DNA of 5,143 bases from Bacteroidia bacterium. Lineage in GTDB: Bacteria > Bacteroidota > Bacteroidia > NS11-12g > UBA955. Each line of letters starts with the position of its first letter. Within the stretch, counting starts at the first letter, position 1. Location: assembly GCA_020848595.1 (NCBI GenBank), contig JADLHV010000129.1:1-5143 (forward strand). Direction: 5' to 3'. The notes beneath the pieces are model-generated. The model was not told the origin of the DNA, did not search any database, and worked only from the letters and a program-made list of their open reading frames with translations. Of this stretch, positions 1-5,143 are shown in pieces. Both the position numbers and the translations under genes were made by a program.

Positions 1-1192
1 ACTAATAACTAATACTTCAAGATTTTTTACTAAGATAAAATTTTTGAACAATAAAACCGGTTGGGTAGTCGGTGAAAGTGGAACAATCTATAGAACAAAA
101 GATGCAGGAGTAACATGGTCAGATAAAACATTTACAGACCTAACACTAAATCATGTGAGTTCAAATAGTAGAAATGAAATTATTGCTTGTGGTCAAAATG
201 GCACAATTGGTATTTTTAATGAGAACTGTCAAGCTATAGCTCCAAGTAATTATTCGATAAGTGAAAGTTTAAACATTTGTATCGGCACAAGCACTGTACT
301 TACAGCCTTAGGTCAAGGTAAAATAAGTTGGTACTCAGCTCCAACTGGTGGTCAGTTTTTAAGAAGTTCTAATACATTCCAAACACCAGTATTATCTAAT
401 AATACAACTTACTATGTGCAAGATAGCACCTGTTCGGCAAGTCCAAGATTGGCTATTCAAATAACAGTAAACACTCCAGTCATTAGCAAGGTTTTCCCTG
501 ATACAATTTGTGGAGCAGGAAGTGGAATACTATCGGCAACTAGCAATGTAGGTACAATTAAATGGTTTAATACACCAACAGGAGGAACAGCAATAGCATC
601 TGGCTCTAATTTTACAACGCCTGTTAATACAAATTCAAGAAACTACTATGTCCAAACGGAAATGAATTTAAACTGTATTTCAAGCAGAGCAGCTGTTAAT
701 TTAACTGTATTACCAGCGCTAAATAAATCAATAAACAAAGATTCAATTAAACTTATAGCAAACGAAAGTAATGCCTCATATCAATGGTATGATTGTTCAA
801 ATAATGCACCCATCAACAATGCAACATCTGTAGATTATAGGCCAATAAAAAGTGGCTTCTACAAAGTTTTAATTACTAAAAATAATTGTTCTGACACCTC
901 TAATTGCATTGAATTTGTAGTAAAAAATGTTGGCATTCAAAGCGCAGAAAACAGTCAAGCAATAAGTATTTATCCGAATCCAAGCTCTGGAACTTTACAT
1001 ATATTATCCGATAATCAAATCCATCAATTGATTATATATGACTTAACGGGGAAAATAGTTTATAAACACGATTCTATTGATTTAACTGAAATAATACTTG
1101 AACTATCAATAAAGCCTGGAATCTATTTTTTAGAAACGGTACAAAACAATACTACTACCTATACTAAAATAATTATTTCGAATCAAAATTAG
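1..1192 (+). CDS. T9SS-sorted surface/secreted protein with Ycf48-like repeat and Ig-like domains (5' partial)
   Basis: This is the C-terminal part of a larger exported protein; the frame is open from base 2 to the TAG at 1190-1192, giving 396 visible residues. A TTG at 44 could be read as a start, but the codons before it already belong to the first motif, so the true start lies outside the window. In order it shows: a Ycf48/BNR-type propeller repeat (about nt 20-120, with GWVVGESGTIYRT and GVTW) and a degenerate second one (about 150-220, CGQNGTIGIF); two Ig-like modules of the CHU_C-associated kind (about 275-472 and 506-712), each with an aromatic WY/WF core, PTGG, a TP turn, YYV and a late Cys; a third Ig-like module (about 719-925, YQWYDC, SGFYKV, NCSDTSNC); and a T9SS sorting domain (about 962-1189, YPNPSSG, IYDLTGK, PGIYFLE). 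By family knowledge, such proteins cross the outer membrane by T9SS and are anchored or released. The biological role is unknown; adhesion or an extracellular enzyme located further upstream are both possible. Confidence 0.93.
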   Translation, partial: LITNTSRFFTKIKFLNNKTGWVVGESGTIYRTKDAGVTWSDKTFTDLTLNHVSSNSRNEIIACGQNGTIGIFNENCQAIAPSNYSISESLNICIGTSTVLTALGQGKISWYSAPTGGQFLRSSNTFQTPVLSNNTTYYVQDSTCSASPRLAIQITVNTPVISKVFPDTICGAGSGILSATSNVGTIKWFNTPTGGTAIASGSNFTTPVNTNSRNYYVQTEMNLNCISSRAAVNLTVLPALNKSINKDSIKLIANESNASYQWYDCSNNAPINNATSVDYRPIKSGFYKVLITKNNCSDTSNCIEFVVKNVGIQSAENSQAISIYPNPSSGTLHILSDNQIHQLIIYDLTGKIVYKHDSIDLTEIILELSIKPGIYFLETVQNNTTTYTKIIISNQN

Positions 1193-1310
1193 AAACTTGA
1201 AGATTACTTTGAGAATAGAAAATAGCATTCATAAAATGAACTTAACTATAACAAAACTATAGCTTAGTCCAAATTATATAGACAAATTAAGTTTTACTAA
1301 ATTAAGAGAA
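1193..1310. other. Convergent intergenic gap, no clear terminator
   Basis: This gap separates the 3' ends of two converging genes. It is A/T-dominated and holds no open frame of note. The only foldable elements are short and A/T-only: CTATA/TATAG around a 7-base loop (1246-1262), and TTCAT/ATGAA around a 3-base loop (1228-1240). Neither has a GC stem or a following T-run, so I do not call an intrinsic terminator on either strand. Confidence 0.5.
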
Positions 1311-1709
1311 TTAACTCCAAGAACCTTCTCTACCTTCTATCTTCATTCGTTTCTTTCCCCCAACAGTCAAATAGGTTACATAAACATCCAAATGACGTTG
1401 ACTTTCAATTACGAGAAATCCGTCAAAATATCCGGTTTCAGGGAAAGGAAAATCGAATTCACTTAAATTAGCAAACTCGGTCCTGTCAACGGCATCAGGT
1501 TTTAGAGCTGATACAATAAACGGAGAAATAGCATCGGGGTCAGCCAATTTCTTCCTGAACTTAACCGAAGTATTGTTGAAATTATGAATACTTACCTCAG
1601 TGGTTGTATTATCACCGACATAAGGAAATGTATAATCACTTGGAACGTATATACAATCAAATCGAATTGCATACTGCACTTTGTAACCTGTAACGACTGC
1701 TTTTGCCAT
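1311..1709 (-). CDS. Small uncharacterised beta-rich protein, 132 aa
   Basis: This is a complete gene, ATG at 1709 to TAA at 1311. The start is supported by a run of nine A residues six bases upstream and an A at -3, typical of Bacteroidota, and by a promoter-like element just beyond. There is no signal peptide, membrane segment or sorting domain, so the product is probably cytoplasmic. The protein is short and beta-rich. Its N-terminal strand (residues 9-19) has the pattern YxVQYAIRFDC. A central part has TTTEVSIHNFNN (35-46) and VKFRKK (49-54), then ISPF (61-64). The C-terminal part has GFLVIES...LDVYVTYLTVGG (97-118). From memory this order resembles a widespread small uncharacterised bacterial family with the motifs YxVKFxCG, INIHNP, FRKK and GFVVIESPVELDVVAVYT; I know of no function for it. 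The C-terminus here (KKRMKIEGREGSWS) is basic and differs from the usual ending. It lies downstream of the FN3 gene on the same strand, 138 bases away, and probably has its own promoter. Confidence 0.88.
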   Translation of the reverse strand: MAKAVVTGYKVQYAIRFDCIYVPSDYTFPYVGDNTTTEVSIHNFNNTSVKFRKKLADPDAISPFIVSALKPDAVDRTEFANLSEFDFPFPETGYFDGFLVIESQRHLDVYVTYLTVGGKKRMKIEGREGSWS

Positions 1710-1739
1710 AATGTGTTTTTTTTTATGAGTTTAGAAAAA

Positions 1740-1770
1740 CGAAAGTAGACTACACCTATTATAATTCCAA
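1740..1770 (-). promoter_or_regulatory. Candidate Bacteroidota-type promoter for the 132-aa gene
   Basis: Read on the minus strand, TTG (1770-1768) in the context TTTTTTGG is followed after 20 bases by TACTTTCG (1747-1740). That differs by one base from the Bacteroidota -7 consensus TAnnTTTG, and the spacing fits the range described for that phylum. Transcription would begin near 1733, leaving a leader of about 25 bases that contains the A-run before the ATG at 1709. Similar matches can arise by chance in AT-rich DNA, so this rests mainly on position. Confidence 0.38.
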
Positions 1771-1824
1771 AAAATAAATGCCGTTCTGTTGCAACGTGCA
1801 TACTATTAAGTTTATAAAATTATT

Positions 1825-1932
1825 TGAGTGGTATTAAATTTAAAAATTCAATTGATAATTACACCTAATGGAATTGAAATTAAAGTTTCAGAACCATCTT
1901 TTAAATAAAGTTTAATGGCATAATACCACTCA
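1825..1932 (-). repeat. Nested inverted repeats across the 3' end of the FN3 gene
   Basis: A perfect 12-base inverted repeat, TGAGTGGTATTA (1825-1836) and TAATACCACTCA (1921-1932), encloses two further perfect arms in nested order: ATTTAAAA (1838-1845) with TTTTAAAT (1899-1906), and TTCAATT (1847-1853) with AATTGAA (1872-1878). The left arms are nearly contiguous and cover the TGA stop at 1848-1850 and the start of the 3' untranslated region. The right arms lie inside the last 28 codons. In the minus-strand transcript this could form a long interrupted stem closing the 3' end. The two inner arms are A/T-rich and could be chance; the outer arm is the notable part. There is no proper T-run after it, so I do not call it a terminator. 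Confidence 0.4.
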
Positions 1933-3860
1933 CCCTTTTTTAGGTGTGTATCAGAAAATGAATTAGAATCTTTTTCAACTTGATCTGGCATTTTACTTAG
2001 TTCGCTTGGTGTCGGACCTTTATAAATAAGCACCTTTCGAACAGTTGACATGTCGTATTGCCAAATTATATCTACCTTTTTGGCTATTGTATCATAACTA
2101 ACTGTGAACAATTTTACCGCAGGTTTATAGTAATTCTTTAGTGTTTTTAATTGCAAGAATTCTGATTTTTGAGAAATATTTCCACTGAAATCCTCGGCAT
2201 ACATGTAATAAGAATACTCTGTGTTTTCTTCGAGTCCAAAATCTCTATATATAGTATCATTTGAGTTAAGCTTTATGATACTTTTTTTATTGCTTCCATT
2301 TTGAATTCTGCAAAGGTAATTTTGTTTAACATCATCACTCGAACTGGTATTCAGCCTGAGCATTATAAATGTATCCTTTACAAGAAAGGATTTAAAATTT
2401 GGTGATACTGGCGGCAAAGTATCTGGCCTTAATACTTTTACTGTTTCTGAGTTTGGTGAACGATTCAATCTATAATCTACAGCAACCACTCTGTAATAAA
2501 CATCCTTATTCAACATTTTAAGTGAGAGAGTATCTAAAAAGAAGGTATCTACTTGTGCTACGTTAACAACACCACTGAATTCTGATTTCAAATGTGATGA
2601 AGTATAAATCATATAACCTTGTAAATCTTTTTCTTTATTCTGATTCCATTTGAGTGTAACAACGCCCTTCTTATCGACCAAAGCAGTTAAGCCTTTAGGT
2701 GCTTCTGGTGGTGTGTTGTCGTTTATCTGATAAAATGCTTCACTACTGCTACTATTTGCTGCTGTGTCGAAAACCTGTAATAAGATATAGTAATCTGTTT
2801 CTAACGGGTCAATTGAGATTGTATAACTGCGGGTATTTAATGGCAATAATTGATTTTCAATAGGCAAATATGGCATACCTTCCTGATGTCTGAGTCCAAG
2901 CGCTAATCCCTTACTGCCTTCATTGGCATTAATTTCATCCCATGTAATGATTAGTTTACCTTCTAATGTTTCTCGGATTTTTAGCCCACTAGGTATAGAA
3001 GGTGGCGTTTTGTCTCGACCCATTGCTTTAACCGTTATCGAGTATTGTGTTTTATCTCCAAACATATCGAGGGCGTAAATGCGATATAGATATTCTCTAT
3101 AATTCTCTACACTATCTTTAAAAAACAATTGTGTTTGCTCCTGATTAGGTATAACCAATGCTGCTCTATTCAACTGTTTGAATTCTCCATTGGCTTCGGC
3201 TCGTTCTATGTAATACCCGCTGAATTTCTTATCAGGCAACCACATTAACTCTACCTCATTCTCTTTTTCAGTGATAGTTGGCGCATCAATTGAAATCTGT
3301 TTATAAATTGCATCCCCGGGAAGAAAATAAAATGTGTCAGAAATATATTTATCTGTTTTTAAATACAGTCTAAACATGGCTCCAATTGTTGCATCAGATT
3401 TCTTTAAGGAAAACCTAAGATGGCATTTGTTAGCAGCAGAAGGACTAATATCCGCAGCTAATGAAAGATTCATCCAAAGGAAATTGAGATCTTGCTCTCG
3501 TTGTATAGCGGTAGCTGGATCATCTATCGGGTTATCCATTAATAATCTCATCTGCTTGATAGCAGCGGCAGCTAAAATAGTTGGATTATCAACTTCCGAT
3601 TTCGAATTTGCCCAAGCATCTGGATTAATAGCGTTGAACGTTGTTAGATTCTGCCAATTAGCATTGTTTTGAGATTTAATTTCAAACACTAAATTTGAAT
3701 GACTTAAAGCTAAGAAATCTATTGCTCTTTTAGTATTCCACCTGAAAACAAATGAATCCTCATAATTGCGCATATCTCCTGCTAAATACACTGTATCTTG
3801 AGCTAACAGCTGATTAGAAAATAGGAACAGCAAAAGGATTGAAAAATACGATCTCATCAT
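1848..3860 (-). CDS. Sec-exported protein of fibronectin type III-like repeats, 670 aa
   Basis: This is a complete gene, ATG at 3860 to TGA at 1848. It begins with a clear Sec signal peptide (residues 1-20, hydrophobic core SILLLFLF, likely cut at LLA|QD). There is no lipobox Cys, so it is not a lipoprotein. Five FN3-like domains follow, at about 192-283, 285-381, 383-480, 481-574 and 578-670. Domains 2-4 open with the linker motif TPPSIP, TPPEAP or LPPVSP, and most have an early core Trp (LMW, ITW, LKW, IIW) and a late Tyr-rich strand (YLYRIYALD, YYRVVAVD, YSYYMYAED). The N-terminal part (22-190) looks like a sixth, diverged copy: FVFRW at 37-41 and FRLYLKTDKYISDTF at 163-177, with a helix-rich insertion of about 100 residues between. 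No catalytic motif, membrane anchor or T9SS sorting domain is visible; the protein ends on the last FN3 strand. It is presumably periplasmic or outer-membrane associated and acts in protein or glycan binding. Its start overlaps the upstream gene by ATGA, implying co-expression. A second ATG directly follows the first, so initiation one codon later is possible. Confidence 0.92.
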   Translation of the reverse strand: MMRSYFSILLLFLFSNQLLAQDTVYLAGDMRNYEDSFVFRWNTKRAIDFLALSHSNLVFEIKSQNNANWQNLTTFNAINPDAWANSKSEVDNPTILAAAAIKQMRLLMDNPIDDPATAIQREQDLNFLWMNLSLAADISPSAANKCHLRFSLKKSDATIGAMFRLYLKTDKYISDTFYFLPGDAIYKQISIDAPTITEKENEVELMWLPDKKFSGYYIERAEANGEFKQLNRAALVIPNQEQTQLFFKDSVENYREYLYRIYALDMFGDKTQYSITVKAMGRDKTPPSIPSGLKIRETLEGKLIITWDEINANEGSKGLALGLRHQEGMPYLPIENQLLPLNTRSYTISIDPLETDYYILLQVFDTAANSSSSEAFYQINDNTPPEAPKGLTALVDKKGVVTLKWNQNKEKDLQGYMIYTSSHLKSEFSGVVNVAQVDTFFLDTLSLKMLNKDVYYRVVAVDYRLNRSPNSETVKVLRPDTLPPVSPNFKSFLVKDTFIMLRLNTSSSDDVKQNYLCRIQNGSNKKSIIKLNSNDTIYRDFGLEENTEYSYYMYAEDFSGNISQKSEFLQLKTLKNYYKPAVKLFTVSYDTIAKKVDIIWQYDMSTVRKVLIYKGPTPSELSKMPDQVEKDSNSFSDTHLKKGEWYYAIKLYLKDGSETLISIPLGVIIN
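3857..3860 (-). promoter_or_regulatory. ATGA stop/start overlap, translational coupling
   Basis: On the minus strand the upstream gene ends AAA TGA and the FN3 gene begins ATG ATG, sharing the four bases ATGA. No promoter-like or Shine-Dalgarno-like element is evident just before the start. Re-initiation by ribosomes that have just finished the upstream gene is the simplest explanation for translation of the FN3 gene. Confidence 0.85.
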
Positions 3861-5143
3861 TTAAATACAAAGCTTGAATAGGTGGTATTACTTGTATAGG
3901 TTACAATCGGAAGCATTTCTAAAATATTACTATTAATGAGTAGTTTTTTCAACGGAGCATTATTGTTGCTTATTGGATGCAAAGCTATGGCGAATTTATT
4001 GGAAGAAGTAGGTGTTCTGAAAAGATAATTTGTGCGTCTGATTCTAAGCACCAAATCAATTTCTCTAGTTGTTAAACCGATCATCCAATAAGTAGGATTT
4101 GTAATAATGATATTGTTTGCCAATGTTTTCAGCCTATTGAAATCTGTCGACATCAAATAGAAATGTGTATAGTCGATATGGAGTCTGCTGCCAATTGCCG
4201 GTACTTTTGGAGCTGTTGTTGTACTTGTATTAGTAGATACTGGCTGTATGCTAGTATTGAGATTCGAACCTGAACTAACGGTACCGTTAACAGGATTGAG
4301 ACTGAGATTATTGCTCAGCATAAACGAATTATCATTAAAGGAAACACCTGATAAATTGAGATTACTAATCTGTTGTAATTGAGAACTCAAATTTAGAATT
4401 TGGTTATCTACTAATCGAAGATCATAACTGAATGCTAAACTATTTTGCGGTAAAGGCTTAAGAATGTGTTCGTCGAGTTTAATGCTTGAGCCTAAAAGCT
4501 GTTTGGTTCTATCGACAAAAGCAGAAGTCAATGAAGATTTCTTTTTCTGCAACGAGTCACCTGCTTTAAAAACTCTAGGTCTGTAATCGGTAATCATCCA
4601 ATTGTTATCATCAACTGCATTGTTCGAACAAGAAGTTATCAGCCTTGGAGAAATAGTAGCGGTACCTGTAAGTAAAGGATAATTAAAGGATTTAAGTTCA
4701 AATTCTTCGAAAGGTTCAGAAGTTTGAGCAATCACAGTAAATCCTTGTGTATTTGAAAATGCATAAGTGTTAGTTTGAAGAGCAAGCTGGCTTATCTTAC
4801 TATTCATTGTGTTGTACTTACTTACTTTGAAAATAAAGGCATACATAATTAATCGATTATCTGCTTTCATGTTAGCCGTTCGTTTTCTCACCATTACACC
4901 ACCACTACTGAAATAAGTATTTGTCATCGTATTTCCAGCTAACTGCATACCAGGAATACGTTCTTTGATAATTCTAAATTGATATAGAGCAAGTGTATCA
5001 TTTTTAGTTGGCAGAGGGAACCTAATTTCGTTATTGAAAAAACTGAGAGCAACTCTGATCGTATCACTTGGGTTTCCAGCTCTTGCATACATACCATAAT
5101 AAATATTATAGCCTGTAGAGAGTTGAACCTGCCTTAAAGACCC
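3857..5143 (-). CDS. Unrecognised protein with Asn/Ser/Thr-rich central linker (5' partial)
   Basis: The frame is open from the right edge to the TGA at 3857-3859, giving 428 visible residues. An ATG at 5092 could be taken as the start, but 17 in-frame codons without a stop precede it up to the edge (including GYNIYYG), so the gene probably begins outside the window. I do not recognise the family. Counting from that Met: residues 1-150 are rich in predicted strands; 150-225 are more charged, with YRPRVFKAGDSLQKKK and a single Cys at 155; 228-296 are a low-complexity Asn/Ser/Thr/Leu-rich stretch ending TNTSTTTAP; and 300-411 form a second ordered region (HIDYTHFYLM, NPTYWMIGLTTREIDLVLR). There is no membrane helix, metal site, catalytic motif or C-terminal sorting domain. 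An N-terminal signal peptide cannot be judged because the start is missing. The composition and the coupled Sec-exported partner suggest an envelope protein, which is inference. The two products may form a complex or serve one assembly step. Confidence 0.88.
   Translation of the reverse strand, partial: GSLRQVQLSTGYNIYYGMYARAGNPSDTIRVALSFFNNEIRFPLPTKNDTLALYQFRIIKERIPGMQLAGNTMTNTYFSSGGVMVRKRTANMKADNRLIMYAFIFKVSKYNTMNSKISQLALQTNTYAFSNTQGFTVIAQTSEPFEEFELKSFNYPLLTGTATISPRLITSCSNNAVDDNNWMITDYRPRVFKAGDSLQKKKSSLTSAFVDRTKQLLGSSIKLDEHILKPLPQNSLAFSYDLRLVDNQILNLSSQLQQISNLNLSGVSFNDNSFMLSNNLSLNPVNGTVSSGSNLNTSIQPVSTNTSTTTAPKVPAIGSRLHIDYTHFYLMSTDFNRLKTLANNIIITNPTYWMIGLTTREIDLVLRIRRTNYLFRTPTSSNKFAIALHPISNNNAPLKKLLINSNILEMLPIVTYTSNTTYSSFVFK

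Noticed and set aside
44..46. TTG as start codon of the T9SS cargo gene
   Set aside because: The frame is open to the window edge, and residues before it (FFTKIKF) fit the leading strand of the Ycf48-like repeat, so the start lies upstream of the window.
1228..1262. Small hairpins (TTCAT/ATGAA and CTATA/TATAG) as a bidirectional terminator
   Set aside because: The stems are five A/T-rich pairs without a GC core and without a following T-run; such pairings are expected by chance here.
1284..1306. Direct repeat AAATTAAG (1284-1291 and 1299-1306)
   Set aside because: It is only eight A/T-rich bases, two copies, no further copies nearby; it is not distinguishable from background.
1592..1801. 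69-codon minus-strand frame overlapping the 132-aa gene
   Set aside because: It overlaps the start of a well-supported gene in another frame, runs through its promoter-like region, and has no recognisable domain.
3334..3672. 112-codon plus-strand frame antisense to the FN3 gene
   Set aside because: It lies wholly antisense to the coding sequence of the helix-rich N-terminal part of the FN3 protein and has no start context or domain of its own.
3882..3890. GTGGTATTA, matching part of the 12-base arm at 1825-1836
   Set aside because: It is nine bases inside coding sequence with no pairing partner nearby; probably a coincidence.
5090..5092. ATG as start codon of the right-hand minus-strand gene
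   Set aside because: Seventeen in-frame codons without a stop lie between it and the window edge, and no signal peptide follows it. It is most likely an internal Met.
1..5143. Mobile element, CRISPR array, tRNA or rRNA, phage or defence genes
   Set aside because: No transposase or integrase motifs, terminal repeats, regularly spaced repeats or tRNA-like folds were seen; nearly all the sequence is taken up by four coding regions.

Overview
This 5143-base window is AT-rich chromosomal DNA that is best assigned to the phylum Bacteroidota. The strongest evidence is the plus-strand protein. It ends in a type IX secretion system (T9SS) C-terminal sorting domain, preceded by Ig-like modules of the kind found in surface and secreted proteins of this phylum. 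Two further signs agree. The one credible promoter resembles the Bacteroidota pattern (TTG, about 20 bases, TAnnTTTG), and the best isolated start codon has an A-run rather than a Shine-Dalgarno motif in front of it.

Layout. Positions 1-1192 (+) hold the 3' part of a gene for a T9SS cargo protein, cut by the left edge. A 118-base convergent gap follows. The rest is on the minus strand, read from right to left. A gene at 3857-5143, cut by the right edge, encodes a protein I do not recognise. It overlaps by four bases (ATGA) a complete gene at 1848-3860 for a Sec-exported protein made of fibronectin type III-like repeats. After a 138-base gap comes a complete 132-codon gene (1311-1709) with its own likely promoter.

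How the genes fit together. The two large minus-strand genes are almost certainly co-transcribed and translationally coupled, so their products probably act in the same envelope process. Neither has a catalytic motif I can see. The small gene at 1311-1709 looks independently expressed. It resembles from memory a small uncharacterised bacterial family with an N-terminal 'YxVxFxC' strand, a central 'IHN...FRKK' segment and a C-terminal 'GFxVIES...LDV...YT' segment. The convergent plus-strand gene is probably unrelated.

There is no RNA gene, insertion sequence, CRISPR array or phage gene. The points most worth a second look are the coupled pair (one member unrecognised), the small stand-alone protein, and a nested set of inverted repeats across the stop codon of the FN3 gene.
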